The notes beneath the pieces are model-generated. The model did not search any database. It was not told the DNA's origin and was given only the letters and a program-made list of their open reading frames with translations. Below, piece by piece: positions 8,302 to 17,033 of a stretch of 64,000 bases of DNA (its first letter is position 1; each line of letters starts with the position of its first letter). The position numbers were made by a program, and so were the translations under genes. The stretch spans positions 186,001-250,000 of the forward strand of contig LNEC01000022.1 of assembly GCA_001464035.1 (NCBI GenBank). The letters run 5' to 3'. The stretch comes from Bradyrhizobiaceae bacterium Ga0074131 (GTDB lineage: Bacteria; Pseudomonadota; Alphaproteobacteria; Rhizobiales; Xanthobacteraceae).

Positions 8302-8790
8302 TCAGTTCAGCTTGGCTTTGACTTCGGTGATGCCCTTGGCCAGCAGGTCGTCCGCAACCGGGCCGCGCACCGACTGCGCCAGGATGGTGGAAGCCGCCGT
8401 TACCGCGGCGTCGGCGGCCGCGGCGCGAACATCAGCGAGCGCCTGGGCCTCGGCGAGCGCGATCTTGCTCTCGGCGGTCTTGGTGCGCCGGGCGACGAAA
8501 TCTTCCATCTTAGTCTTGGCTTCGGCGGCGATGCGTTCGGCTTCGGCTTTGGCGGAAGCAATGATCTCCTGGGCCTCGGCCTCCGCCTTGGCGTGGCGCG
8601 CCTTGTATTCCGCAAGCAGTTTGGCGGCCTCGTCCTTGAGCCGGCGCGCGTCGTCGAGTTCGGCCCGGATGCGTTCGCTGCGATGATCGAGCGCGGTCAG
8701 CACCGTGCGATGGACGCCGAAATAGGCGAACACCGCCATCAGGATGACGAAGGAAACGGCAACCCAGAATTCCGGTTGGGCGAACATCAC
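8302..8790 (-). CDS. atpF: ATP synthase F0 subunit b
   Basis: This 162-residue protein is the b subunit of the F0 peripheral stalk. One N-terminal membrane span (about residues 5-25, FWVAVSFVILMAVFAYF) is followed by a long charged, alanine-rich coiled coil. It begins one base after the stop of the b' gene, and is the last gene of the operon. Together with b' it forms the heterodimeric stator typical of photosynthetic and related alphaproteobacteria. The F1 genes are not in this window, consistent with the split F0/F1 arrangement of alphaproteobacteria. Confidence 0.95.
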   Translation of the reverse strand: MMFAQPEFWVAVSFVILMAVFAYFGVHRTVLTALDHRSERIRAELDDARRLKDEAAKLLAEYKARHAKAEAEAQEIIASAKAEAERIAAEAKTKMEDFVARRTKTAESKIALAEAQALADVRAAAADAAVTAASTILAQSVRGPVADDLLAKGITEVKAKLN

Positions 8791-8791
8791 G

Positions 8792-9325
8792 TTATCCTTT
8801 CAGCGACGCGTCAACGGCCGAGTCGACGGCCTTGCCGTCGGGCGCCACGCCGGTCAGCCGCTGCACGATCGCGGAGGCTGCTTCCGCGGCGATGCCGCGG
8901 ACGTTGCTCATCGCGGTCTCGCGCGTCGACGCGATGGTTTTTTCAGCCTCGGCGAGCTTGACCGATAGCTTGTCTTCCAGCGCCTTGCGCTCGGCTTCCG
9001 ACGCCGCGTTGAGCTTTTCGCGGGTCTCGGCGCCGATCGCCTGTGCGCGCGCACGGGCCGCGGCCAGTTCGCTCTCATAGGCTTTCAGGGCGCCGTCGGA
9101 GTCATCCTTCAGCTTCTGTGCCGCGGCCAGGTCGCTCTCGATCGCAGCCTGACGGTCGTCGATCGTCTTGCCGACCCGCGGCAGGGCGATGCGCGAAACG
9201 ATCAGATAAAGCGCAACGAACGCGACCAGCAGCGACACCAGTTGCGAAGCAAAGGTGTCCTTTTGGAACGGCGGAAACGGCGCCTTCTGGCCGCCATCTG
9301 CCGAGGTTTGGGCCGTCGTAGCCAC
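8792..9325 (-). CDS. ATP synthase F0 subunit b'
   Basis: This 177-residue protein is the divergent second stalk subunit (b'). An N-terminal Pro/Phe-rich segment (KAPFPPFQKDTFASQ) precedes a single span (about residues 24-44, LVSLLVAFVALYLIVSRIAL) and a long coiled coil. I place the start at the GTG at 9325, with AACGAGGAG just upstream. An ATG 33 bases earlier is in frame but would read through that ribosome-binding site. Genes for c and b flank it in the order expected for alphaproteobacteria. Confidence 0.93.
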   Translation of the reverse strand: MATTAQTSADGGQKAPFPPFQKDTFASQLVSLLVAFVALYLIVSRIALPRVGKTIDDRQAAIESDLAAAQKLKDDSDGALKAYESELAAARARAQAIGAETREKLNAASEAERKALEDKLSVKLAEAEKTIASTRETAMSNVRGIAAEAASAIVQRLTGVAPDGKAVDSAVDASLKG

Positions 9326-9390
9326 GGGCTTCTCCTCGTTGGACGATCGAGGCCCCAAATCGGGACCTCACCGGCCAGATCGGTGGTGGA

Positions 9391-9618
9391 TCAGAGCGCG
9401 AACAGCAGCAACAGGGCGATCAGCAGCGAGAAGATGCCGAGCGCTTCGGTCACCGCGAAGCCGAAGATCAGGTTGCCGAACTGGCCCTGAGCGGCTGAGG
9501 GATTGCGCACCGCGGCGGCGAGATAGTTGCCGAAGATGATGCCCACGCCTGCGCCTGCGCCACCCATGCCAATGCAGGCAATACCAGCGCCAATGTACTT
9601 CGCGGCAATCGGATCCAT
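9391..9618 (-). CDS. atpE: ATP synthase F0 subunit c
   Basis: This 75-residue proteolipid forms the proton-driven rotor ring. Two hydrophobic helices are separated by the conserved polar loop RNP (residues 38-40). The proton-carrying carboxylate is E58 in the second helix, inside FAVTEALGIF. Glycine-rich packing motif GAGAGVG is present in helix 1. The residues give no sign of a sodium-binding site. It lies 56 bases downstream of atpB. Confidence 0.97.
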   Translation of the reverse strand: MDPIAAKYIGAGIACIGMGGAGAGVGIIFGNYLAAAVRNPSAAQGQFGNLIFGFAVTEALGIFSLLIALLLLFAL

Positions 9619-9674
9619 GAAACGAACTCCTTCTTGAGGTTTGCTAGGGCGGCAGGTTTGCCAGAAAGGCCAGG

Positions 9675-10421
9675 TCAGTGACCCGGATGAATTGCATCGT
9701 TGAGGTAGATGCAGGTGAGGATGGTAAAGACGTAGGCTTGCAGGAACGCGACCAGGATCTCGAGCGCGGTCAGCGCCACGGTCAGTCCCAGCGGCAGGAT
9801 GGCGCCGATCCAGCCGATGAAGCCGATGGCGCCGAGCATGCCGACGAAGCTTGCGAACACTTTCAGCGCAATGTGGCCCGCCAGCATGTTCGCGAACAGT
9901 CGCACCGAATGCGAAACCGGCTTCAGGAAGAACGATATGACTTCGATCAGCACCACCAGCGGCAGAATGTAGATCGGCACACCCGACGGCACGAACAACT
10001 TGAAGAATTTCAGGCCGTTCTTGTAGAAGCCGTAAATCAGCACGATGAAGAACACCAGCAGCGCCAGCGCGGCGGTGACGATGAGATGGCTGGAAACCGT
10101 GAACGTGTAGGGAATGATCCCGATCACGTTCGAAATGCAGATGAACATGAACAGCGAGAACACCAGCGGGAAGAACTTCATGCCTTCCGAGCCGGCGGTG
10201 CTTCTGATCGTGCTCGCCACGAATTCATAGCTCAATTCGGCCACCGACTGCAGGCGGCCGGGGACCAGCCGCCGGCCGGTGCCGAGCATCAGCAGCGAGA
10301 TCACGGCCACCGAAAGAAACATGTAGGCGGACGAATTGGTGAACGCGATTTCCTGCCCGCCAATGTGACCGATGGTGAAAAGCTTGGTGATCTCGAACTG
10401 ATGAATTGGATCGGCGGCCAT
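9675..10421 (-). CDS. atpB: ATP synthase F0 subunit a
   Basis: This 248-residue membrane protein provides the proton half-channels. The essential arginine is R174 in the HSVRLFANMLAGH motif. Five to six hydrophobic segments are visible, and the C-terminal helix EILVAFLQAYVFTILTCIYL is typical. The start at 10421 has GAGAGAC upstream. It lies 75 bases after atpI and precedes the c subunit gene. Confidence 0.97.
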   Translation of the reverse strand: MAADPIHQFEITKLFTIGHIGGQEIAFTNSSAYMFLSVAVISLLMLGTGRRLVPGRLQSVAELSYEFVASTIRSTAGSEGMKFFPLVFSLFMFICISNVIGIIPYTFTVSSHLIVTAALALLVFFIVLIYGFYKNGLKFFKLFVPSGVPIYILPLVVLIEVISFFLKPVSHSVRLFANMLAGHIALKVFASFVGMLGAIGFIGWIGAILPLGLTVALTALEILVAFLQAYVFTILTCIYLNDAIHPGH

Positions 10422-10496
10422 TCGTCTCTCAGTCTGTCGGTTTCGCGATCGCTCGCGGATCGTGTCGAATGTCGGTCGCGCTTGGCAATTCCCGCG

Positions 10497-10874
10497 TCAA
10501 AGCCGCTCAGACTGCTTAGCCATCACGCCCGCGGTCCGCATCACATTCATCACGCCGGCGGTAAAGCCGAGCAGCAAGAATACGATGAGGCCCCAGGGCG
10601 AAGTCGACAACAAGCGATCGAAACCCCAACCGAGAGCAGCTCCGACAAGAACACCTGCAACCAGTTCGGAGGAGAGGCGCAGCCCCGTGGCCATGGCGGA
10701 TGCCTTGGCCTGGGCCTTGTCCTGCTCATTTCCGGACGAGTCAGTCCCGATTTTGCGGCTGTCGCGAATTTCGGACAACCGGTGATCCAGACTTCCGAGC
10801 CTTGCGGAAAGCGCAGCTTCGTCGGACGATTGGCCGCGACTTCCTTTTCCCTCGCCGTTCGTGCCTTCAGCCAT
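10497..10874 (-). CDS. atpI: AtpI-type protein of the F0 operon
   Basis: This 125-residue protein has a hydrophilic, charged N-terminal half and two hydrophobic helices in the C-terminal half (about residues 68-110, LVAGVLVGAALGWGFD and GLIVFLLLGFTAGVMNVMR). This matches AtpI-like proteins at the head of F0 operons, which help assemble the c-ring or support magnesium transport. Its first-gene position agrees. Transcription probably starts in the A/T-richer gap at 10875-11144. Confidence 0.88.
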   Translation of the reverse strand: MAEGTNGEGKGSRGQSSDEAALSARLGSLDHRLSEIRDSRKIGTDSSGNEQDKAQAKASAMATGLRLSSELVAGVLVGAALGWGFDRLLSTSPWGLIVFLLLGFTAGVMNVMRTAGVMAKQSERL

Positions 10875-11144
10875 GCTGTGGAGCCCAAACGAACCTGCGG
10901 TGGATGGAAATTACGCGCCGTCACCCTCAAAAGCCGCGCGGACCATACTGACCGCATCTAACCAAGTCAAGATTGCGTCGTAACCAGTTAGTTCATTGAT
11001 TCAACTTGGATTATTCAATCGGACCGGGATCGGTGGCCGAGCCCTCGCCGCACTGCAATAGCTAACCCCGATCACGGCCGATCTTGCACAGCACCGGCGG
11101 GTCTGTTGGGATGACCGCTACCGCCATTTCCACCGGGAGACCGC

Positions 11145-11768
11145 ATGCCGCGTCAGGTCGACTACTATTTTTCGTTCCAGTCCCCGTGGGCCTATATCGG
11201 GCACAGCTTGTTCCGGGAAGCCGCAAATACCTATGATCTCAAGGTGAACCACAAGCCGGTGGTGCTGGTCGATCTGTTCTCGGAGACCGGCGGGCTGCCG
11301 CTGATGAAGCGTCATCCGGTACGGCAGCGCTACCGGATGGTCGAACTGCAGCGCTGGCGGGACAAGCGCGGCCTGAACTTCCATCTGCAACCGGCGAACT
11401 GGCCGTTCAATGCGCGGCTGGCCGATGGCGTGGTGATCGCAGCGGTCGAGGCCGGCCACGATCCCGATCCCTATCTGCGGCGGGCCTTCGCGGCGGTGTG
11501 GGAAGACCAGCTCAATCTGACCGATCCGGTGACCGTGGTGAAGCTGGCGGACGATTCGGGGCTTCCCGGCAGGCAGCTGGTCGAGCGTTCGCAGTCCGAC
11601 GAGGTCAGCAAGGCCTATGAGCAAAACCGTCAGGATGCGCTGGCGGCCGACGTGTTCGGATCCCCGGTCTATGTGCTCGACGGCGAGGTGTTCTGGGGGC
11701 AGGACCGGATCGAATTGCTCGCCGACGCGTTGAAATCCGGCCGCGCGCCCTATAGGTCGCAGGTGTAG
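11145..11768 (+). CDS. DsbA-fold 2-hydroxychromene-2-carboxylate isomerase family protein
   Basis: This 207-residue protein has the kappa-class glutathione transferase / HCCA isomerase fold. The N-terminus YYFSFQSPWAYIG carries the family serine in place of the CxxC of true DsbA proteins, and the C-terminal segment has GSPVYVLDGEVFWGQDRIE. HCCA isomerase acts in naphthalene degradation, but no other aromatic-degradation gene is nearby, so a general glutathione-linked role is as likely. The ribosome-binding site GGGAG is six bases before the ATG. It is divergent from the ATP synthase operon. Confidence 0.85.
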   Translation: MPRQVDYYFSFQSPWAYIGHSLFREAANTYDLKVNHKPVVLVDLFSETGGLPLMKRHPVRQRYRMVELQRWRDKRGLNFHLQPANWPFNARLADGVVIAAVEAGHDPDPYLRRAFAAVWEDQLNLTDPVTVVKLADDSGLPGRQLVERSQSDEVSKAYEQNRQDALAADVFGSPVYVLDGEVFWGQDRIELLADALKSGRAPYRSQV

Positions 11769-11820
11769 GATCAGGTTTGAGGACAGGGACGGTCTATCGA
11801 TCTTGAGGCGGAGCGAACCC

Positions 11821-12390
11821 ATGAACACGGCGACATTGCCCTCGAAATTCTCCACAGCAATCGCCGCCACCGGGGTGATTTTCTGCTTCGCCGGAACCGG
11901 CGCCGCCGTCGCGCAGGCGATGCCGGATGCCGAGAATGGCCGTTATGCGCTGTCCCCGGTCGCCGACGGCGTGCTCAGGCTGGATACCAGGACCGGCGCG
12001 GTTTCGACCTGCAGCAAGAACGGCGCGGGCTGGGCCTGCTATGCCGTGCCGGACGAGCGCGCGGCGCTGGATGCGGAAATCGGCCGGCTGCAGGCTGACA
12101 ATGCGAGACTGAAAACCGAGCTTTCGGCGCGCGACGCTGTCGTCGCTGGCAAGATCGACGAAGCGTTGCCCAAGGAAATCTTGCCCAAGGAAATCTTGCC
12201 CAAGGAAACCTTACCCAAGACCGATTCGCTCAAGCCCGACCCGAAAGTGGCCGAGGGCGAGCGCAAGATCGAGATCCCGCTGCCGAGCGACCGCGACATG
12301 GACCGGGTGATGTCGTTTCTGGAGCGGGCGTGGAAGCGGCTGATCGAAATGGCCAACCGGGTGCAGAAGGACGTTTCCGGCAGGATTTGA
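11821..12390 (+). CDS. Exported coiled-coil protein with tandem peptide repeat
   Basis: This 189-residue protein has a signal peptide at about residues 10-33 (AIAATGVIFCFAGTGAAVAQA). The next region resembles small bradyrhizobial exported proteins with a GRYALSPVADGVLRLDTRTG motif and a CSKNGAGWACYAVPDER cysteine pair. A heptad-like helix (AALDAEIGRLQADNARLKTEL) follows, then three to four copies of LPKEI/LPKET, and an amphipathic C-terminus. I do not know its function. A coiled coil attached to a periplasmic domain suggests a structural or envelope role. The start has GAGGCGGAG upstream. Confidence 0.75.
   Translation: MNTATLPSKFSTAIAATGVIFCFAGTGAAVAQAMPDAENGRYALSPVADGVLRLDTRTGAVSTCSKNGAGWACYAVPDERAALDAEIGRLQADNARLKTELSARDAVVAGKIDEALPKEILPKEILPKETLPKTDSLKPDPKVAEGERKIEIPLPSDRDMDRVMSFLERAWKRLIEMANRVQKDVSGRI
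12166..12219 (+). repeat. 15-bp tandem repeat inside the coiled-coil gene
   Basis: The unit TTGCCCAAGGAAATC occurs twice exactly (12166-12180 and 12181-12195), once with one change (12196-12210) and then partially. It encodes LPKEI, LPKEI, LPKET, LPKT and keeps the frame. Confidence 0.9.
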
Positions 12391-12465
12391 AAGTAAAGTC
12401 TCATGGCGAGGCGCGCGCCTCTCACCATGAGGCACCTACCGTTGCCGGCGCCGGTTTGAGTCCTT

Positions 12466-12936
12466 ATGCCCCCACCCAAATCCATCTCCCGTTCCGCGCC
12501 GTCGACGGTCACCGCCGCCACCATCGTGTCCTCGCTGCTGACGGTCCAGACGCGAGGACCCGGCTTCACCGATCTCACCACCGAAATCGCAAAATTCGTC
12601 GGCGACGCCGGCGCGCGGGAGGGTGCGGTGACGCTGTTCATCCGTCACACCTCGGCGTCGCTGACAATCCAGGAAAATGCCGATCCCTCGGTGCTGGACG
12701 ACCTGATGACGGCGCTTGGCCGGCTCGCGCCCGAGGGCGCCGGGTGGAGCCACGACACCGAAGGCCCCGACGACATGCCTGCGCATATCAAGACCATGCT
12801 GACCGCAACGTCGCTGCATATTCCCGTGCTCGAGGGCAAACTCGCACTAGGGACCTGGCAGGCGATCTATCTGGTCGAGCATCGCAGCGCTCCGCACGAG
12901 CGCGAGGTCGTGCTGCAGTTTGCGGGCCGGATCTGA
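12466..12936 (+). CDS. YjbQ family secondary thiamine-phosphate synthase enzyme
   Basis: This 156-residue protein is a member of the YjbQ/UPF0047 family. All signature segments are present: the FIRHTSASLTIQENADPSV motif, the HDTEGPDDMPAHIK motif, and LALGTWQAIYLVEHR near the end. YjbQ proteins form trimers and have weak thiamine-phosphate synthase activity, but their true function is unsettled. No clear ribosome-binding site precedes the ATG at 12466. It is followed by a convergent small membrane gene. Confidence 0.9.
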   Translation: MPPPKSISRSAPSTVTAATIVSSLLTVQTRGPGFTDLTTEIAKFVGDAGAREGAVTLFIRHTSASLTIQENADPSVLDDLMTALGRLAPEGAGWSHDTEGPDDMPAHIKTMLTATSLHIPVLEGKLALGTWQAIYLVEHRSAPHEREVVLQFAGRI

Positions 12937-13038
12937 CATCAAGCCCTGAACGAGCCCGGCCGCTCGCCGCGGCCTGCGGACGGAAGGCAACGACCGGGTT
13001 GGACATCGGACGATCCGCGCGGCCGGCGCGGTCTCGAG

Positions 13039-13407
13039 CTAAAGTCCAATGACGGAGAAAAACAGCGCGATCGCCCACATCACGATGGATACAATCGCCG
13101 TCCAACGTGCGAACAGCAAATAGATCTCGCGCATCATCGTCGAAACCGTCCGCTGCGCGACGGCCTGGGGCGGACGGTTTTCCTTGGGAAGATAGAGCCA
13201 CATTTCGGTCCGGCGGTGATCCTTGGTCCGGGCTTCATGGGCCTTCAGCACCAGAACCAGCGTCAGCAACATGCTCAGGAAGCCGCCCGCCTGAAAGGCA
13301 GAGCGCGGCAGGAACGACAGGCCGATCATGACGCAGAAGATGGCAAGCGATGCAAAGGCGCAGGCGCGCAATACCGTTTGATAGGCAATACGGCGCATCT
13401 CTTCCAT
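13039..13407 (-). CDS. Small membrane protein of unknown function
   Basis: This 122-residue protein has three hydrophobic segments: residues about 12-32, 38-56 and 100-120. A polar cytosolic-type loop between the second and third contains KAHEARTKDHRRTEMWLYL. I chose the start at 13407 because GGAGGGCGGCTC lies directly before it. The longer upstream frame has no support. I do not recognise a named family. It is convergent with yjbQ. Confidence 0.65.
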   Translation of the reverse strand: MEEMRRIAYQTVLRACAFASLAIFCVMIGLSFLPRSAFQAGGFLSMLLTLVLVLKAHEARTKDHRRTEMWLYLPKENRPPQAVAQRTVSTMMREIYLLFARWTAIVSIVMWAIALFFSVIGL

Positions 13408-13655
13408 GAGCCGCCCTCCGTCGCTTGCAAGCCTTAAAGGCCAGAGCCGTTGCAACCCGGCATTTCCGGACAAGACGCCTCGCGCATTCGCCGGTTTCGC
13501 AATCCCAGATGCGACAGGATCAATAGGGGGCCAGCGTGTGGTTGTCCAGAACGCCATGGCGCCGGTCGGCCACGTTCGGCCGAGGATGCCGTCGGAGACT
13601 TCCGGCATGCGGACGAGGCGGCGACGTCACGGCGCGCCTCACCGTCAGAGGCCGC

Positions 13656-13979
13656 CTAGAGGCCGATCTTGAGAAAGTTGCCGGCGGCGGGCAGCGCCAG
13701 AATCGCGGTTGCGGCAAGCCAAATCCAGAGCGAGACGGTGTTCGATTCGGAGGCGCCGGTAACCCGCTCGTAGATCGCGGCCGGAATTCCGCCGAGAATG
13801 ACCGTGGCGGTCGAAACCATCAACGACGCGAACATCAGCGTCAGCGACAGGTTTCCAAACAGCAGAGGACCGGCGAGCGTCTGCACATAGAGCAGCGCGA
13901 AGATCAGCCATATCTGGTTGAAGATGCCGTTGATCATTCCGAAGAACGCGATTCCGATGAAATAGAAATTGCGGTTCAT
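13656..13979 (-). CDS. Small integral membrane protein
   Basis: This 107-residue protein contains about three membrane spans: residues 6-34, 41-66 and 84-106. Its start (ATG at 13979) overlaps the stop of the upstream 106-residue membrane protein gene by four bases, so the two are co-translated and may form a complex. I cannot assign a family. A longer reading of the same frame was rejected because of the overlap and the family-like MNRNFYF start. Confidence 0.7.
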   Translation of the reverse strand: MNRNFYFIGIAFFGMINGIFNQIWLIFALLYVQTLAGPLLFGNLSLTLMFASLMVSTATVILGGIPAAIYERVTGASESNTVSLWIWLAATAILALPAAGNFLKIGL

Positions 13980-14296
13980 GACGCCGCTCCGCCGAGTTTG
14001 GGGGCGAGGTTCAACACCAGCAATGTGTAGTGGAGCACGACGCGCAGCCAGAACATCCAGACGAAGCCAAACAGCCACAGCACGGCGGGAGCGGTCACCT
14101 TCGGGGTCACGACCGCGATGACGCCGATCACGGGATCGGTGAAACGGCAGAAGAACCGCCAGATATAGTTCGGCGAATCCGCGTCGACCATCAGGCCGAG
14201 CAGGAACCGGCCCAGCATCGTGTACATCAGCGCCGCCAGAACGAAGTTTGGCAGATGGTAGTACCAATAGGTGGCGATTGAAGTTGCAGTATCCAA
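13976..14296 (-). CDS. Small integral membrane protein (YggT-like architecture)
   Basis: This 106-residue protein has two to three hydrophobic helices: about residues 14-35, 56-75 and 77-97. The segment YIWRFFCRFTDPVIGVIAVVTP resembles the layout of YggT proteins, in which an amphipathic loop with a DP pair lies between two helices, but the match is only architectural. The two-gene unit with the 107-residue protein lies between a convergent pair and the symporter operon. Function unknown. Confidence 0.7.
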   Translation of the reverse strand: MDTATSIATYWYYHLPNFVLAALMYTMLGRFLLGLMVDADSPNYIWRFFCRFTDPVIGVIAVVTPKVTAPAVLWLFGFVWMFWLRVVLHYTLLVLNLAPKLGGAAS

Positions 14297-14411
14297 CGTC
14301 CGATGCTCCCGCGGTGCCTACGCAATCGACCAACCGTGAGACGACACCACGATCGTGCCCAACAATGGCAAGGGCCGACTGCTGCGGCAAGAGCGGACGC
14401 GCGGTGATCGA

Positions 14412-14441
14412 AAACAAAACGGGGCCCCGCAGGGCCCCGTT
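14412..14441 (-). terminator. Terminator of the symporter operon
   Basis: An ACGGGGCCC / GGGCCCCGT stem closes on a four-base loop. On the minus strand it is followed by TTTTGTTTT, 25 bases past the symporter stop codon. Confidence 0.85.
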
Positions 14442-14465
14442 CGCCGAGATGTGTCGCCGTTGCCG

Positions 14466-16445
14466 TCAGATGGTCTTCTCTTCGAGCACCGTCCTGCCCC
14501 GCGGCTTGCGGATATCGTCGACATAAGCCTGCATTTCCTTCGACGGCTCCTTGCCGAGCAGGCTGACCACGTAGATGACCGCGAAGCCGAGTGGCGCTCC
14601 CAGCATTCCGCACGCGATGTTGGTGAGGCCGAACCAGCCGACCTTGTTGGCCAAGGGGTGAGCGAGTGTCGGGAACGCCTCCATGGCGTTGGGCAAGGCC
14701 ATGGCTTTGGCGATATCGACGATAGGTGCCCCCGTCACCGGGTTCAGGAGCGAGGTCATGCCGAAATACTGCACGCCGGCGCCCGGGAAGTAGCGCGTTG
14801 TCACGAGATAGAACAGGCACAGTCCGAAGCCGGCAATGATGCCGCAGACCGCGCCGGTCGCCGTCGCCCGTTTCCACCAGACGCCCATCACGAGTGCCGG
14901 GAAGTTACCGGCCATCGCCAGCGAGAACGCCCAGCCGACCATGGCCAGGATATCCCCCGGTTTGGTCGCGGCCGTCGCGGCCGCCACCACGGCGACGATC
15001 AGCAGGAGGATGCGGGCAATAAACAGCCGGCGCACGGTCGGGGCGTTGGGATCGATCATCTTGTAGTAGACGTCGTGCGACAACGCGTTGGCGATGGCGA
15101 GCAGCAGCCCGTCAGCGGTCGACAGCGCGGCGGCGAGACCGCCGGCGGCGACCAGCCCCGAGATCACATACGGAAGGCCCGCGATCTCCGGGGTGGAGAG
15201 CACGATCACGTCGGTGTTGATCACGAAGTCCTGCAGCCTGACCACACCGGGATGTCCGGCGATCGCCTTGCAGGCCGCGATGATCGCGTCGATGCTGCCT
15301 GCGTTCTTGCCGCAGATCTGGATCAGGCCGAGTTCGCCCCAATTGAAGATCCACGGTTTGAGTGCGCTGACGTCCGACCCGATGATGTTGGTGTAGACTT
15401 CCAGCTTCGAGAACGCCGCGTAGGCCGGCGCGGAGAAGTAGAGCAGGAAGATGAACAGCAGCGACCACGCCACCGACTGGCGTGCCTCACGCACCGACGG
15501 GGTGGTGAAATAGCGCATCAGGATGTGCGGCAGCGAAGCCGTTCCGACCATCATGCAAAGGATGATCGCGAAGAAGTTCAGCGGGCTGTAGTTGATGAAC
15601 GGCGAGATGTGCGGTTTGAGGCTGGCGACGGTCGCAAGACCGTTCGCCAGCATCTGCTGCTCCCGGGCGACAATATCCGAGATGGCCTGTCCGTAAGTGA
15701 GTTCCGGAATCGGAAATCCGTACTTCTTGGTGGACAGGATGATGATGGGCGTCAGGTAGGCGATGATCAGCACGATATACTGGGCGACCTGAGTCCATGT
15801 GACGGCCCGCATGCCGCCCAGCATCGAGCAGACCAGGATGCCGACCAGTCCGGCGAACACCGCGAGTTCGAAGGGCATCCCGAGAAAGCGCGAAGCGATC
15901 AAGCCGGTGCCGTAGATCTGCGCCGTCACATAGGTAAAGGAGCAGGCCACCAGCACGAGCACGCCGAGTCCGCGGGCGAAATTGCCGCCGTAGCGGAAGG
16001 CCAGGAAGTCGGGCACCGTATAGGCGCCGAACTTGCGCAGATAAGGCCCGATCAGGATCGACACCAGCACAAAGCCGCCGGTCCATCCGAGCACCCAGGC
16101 GAGGCCGTCGTAGCCGAGCAGGAACAGGGTGCCGGCCATGCCGACGAAGGAAGCCGCCGACATCCAGTCGGCGCCCGTCGCCATGCCGTTATAAAGCGCC
16201 GGCACACTGCGGCCCGCGACGTAATATTCGGAGACCTGCGCCGTCCGCGAGAGAACGCCGATGATGGCGTAGACCGCCAGCGTGAAAAACACGAACAGGT
16301 AGCCGAGGATCTTGTTCGGGACCCCGACCTGCTCGAGCACCGCGAGCAAGATGACGAAGGCGAGAAAGCCGCCGGTGTAGATGCCGTAGACCCGACCAAG
16401 GTTATTGAGAAAGTCGGAGCCGCCGCCTGAAGACTGTGTAGCCAT
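14466..16445 (-). CDS. Sodium:solute symporter, ActP/VC_2705 type
   Basis: This 659-residue transporter has about 13 hydrophobic helices and belongs to the SSS family, in the VC_2705 branch close to the acetate permease ActP. Recognisable segments are FYVAGRS-like EYYVAGRSVPALYNGMA, SAASFVGMAGTLFLLGYDG and the cation-site helix GLAAALSTADGLLLAI. The DUF4212 partner gene lies directly upstream, as is usual for this branch. Substrate is probably a short carboxylate such as acetate, but this is inferred from the family and from the CrbS/CrbR-like regulators nearby. The start at 16445 has GAGGGGAAC upstream. The C-terminal tail is short and charged. Confidence 0.9.
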   Translation of the reverse strand: MATQSSGGGSDFLNNLGRVYGIYTGGFLAFVILLAVLEQVGVPNKILGYLFVFFTLAVYAIIGVLSRTAQVSEYYVAGRSVPALYNGMATGADWMSAASFVGMAGTLFLLGYDGLAWVLGWTGGFVLVSILIGPYLRKFGAYTVPDFLAFRYGGNFARGLGVLVLVACSFTYVTAQIYGTGLIASRFLGMPFELAVFAGLVGILVCSMLGGMRAVTWTQVAQYIVLIIAYLTPIIILSTKKYGFPIPELTYGQAISDIVAREQQMLANGLATVASLKPHISPFINYSPLNFFAIILCMMVGTASLPHILMRYFTTPSVREARQSVAWSLLFIFLLYFSAPAYAAFSKLEVYTNIIGSDVSALKPWIFNWGELGLIQICGKNAGSIDAIIAACKAIAGHPGVVRLQDFVINTDVIVLSTPEIAGLPYVISGLVAAGGLAAALSTADGLLLAIANALSHDVYYKMIDPNAPTVRRLFIARILLLIVAVVAAATAATKPGDILAMVGWAFSLAMAGNFPALVMGVWWKRATATGAVCGIIAGFGLCLFYLVTTRYFPGAGVQYFGMTSLLNPVTGAPIVDIAKAMALPNAMEAFPTLAHPLANKVGWFGLTNIACGMLGAPLGFAVIYVVSLLGKEPSKEMQAYVDDIRKPRGRTVLEEKTI

Positions 16446-16456
16446 GTCCGTTCCCC

Positions 16457-16735
16457 TCAATCTTCCTCGGCAAAGCCGAATTCCCGGTCGATCTTGTCCT
16501 GCTGCTTCGCGAACATGAACAGCATGACCACGAATACGATCAGTGACCCCTGGGCGGCCATGTAGAAGCCGAGCGGGAAGTTGAGGATCGGAATGGTGAT
16601 CTTGTTGAGCGGCACCACGAACATGTGGATAATGAAGCCGAAGAAGAACCAGACCCCGAGATGGGTAAACATCAGCCGCGAGGTCTTTGCCCAGTGGGCT
16701 TCTTCTCTCTGTTTGAGATCTTTAGAGTCGGGCAT
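16457..16735 (-). CDS. DUF4212 small membrane subunit of the symporter
   Basis: This 92-residue protein has a charged N-terminus (DLKQREEAHWAKTSRLMF) and two membrane spans at about residues 25-47 and 53-80, ending in an acidic tail. This is the DUF4212 family (solute/sodium symporter small subunit), always encoded next to VC_2705-type symporters. It stops 11 bases before the symporter start. The ATG at 16735 has AGGAGG upstream. A longer in-frame reading to 16879 lacks family similarity. Confidence 0.88.
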   Translation of the reverse strand: MPDSKDLKQREEAHWAKTSRLMFTHLGVWFFFGFIIHMFVVPLNKITIPILNFPLGFYMAAQGSLIVFVVMLFMFAKQQDKIDREFGFAEED

Positions 16736-17033
16736 GGGCTGCAATTCCTCCTTCAAGACACCGTCCGCAACTGCGACGGATTGAATGATCGAGGGGAATG
16801 CAAAAATCCCACTGGCGCGGCGCCCCCCTACCGCGTTCCAGCCGGTCTTGCGCCAGCCGGGAACGATGAACGGTAACACTGCGAATGGTCAGACTTAATA
16901 ATACTTTCGGGGGGGTAGGGGATTGTTGCAACTGCGAACAGCGATACGGTGTTGAGAACATTGGACTTGCCGGCTACCAGATCGGGTAAGCTTGTGGAGT
17001 AACCCGGGTTCGCCCGGCAGGGATGAGGCTGTG

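Noticed and set aside
9678..10961. 427-codon plus-strand frame over atpB and atpI
   Set aside because: It is the complement of the F0 operon. The product is a His/Gln/Glu-rich artefact typical of high-GC antisense frames.
11145..11768. Naphthalene catabolic isomerase role for the DsbA-fold protein
   Set aside because: No other aromatic-degradation gene lies nearby, and the family is broader than that one reaction.
12166..12219. Tandem repeat as a possible CRISPR or satellite
   Set aside because: The units are 15 bases with no spacers and are in frame within a coding sequence, so this is a protein repeat.
14355..16430. 691-codon open frame on the plus strand opposite the symporter
   Set aside because: The opposite strand carries a full SSS transporter with family motifs. 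The plus frame is compositionally abnormal (Arg, His, Asp rich) and has no family resemblance.
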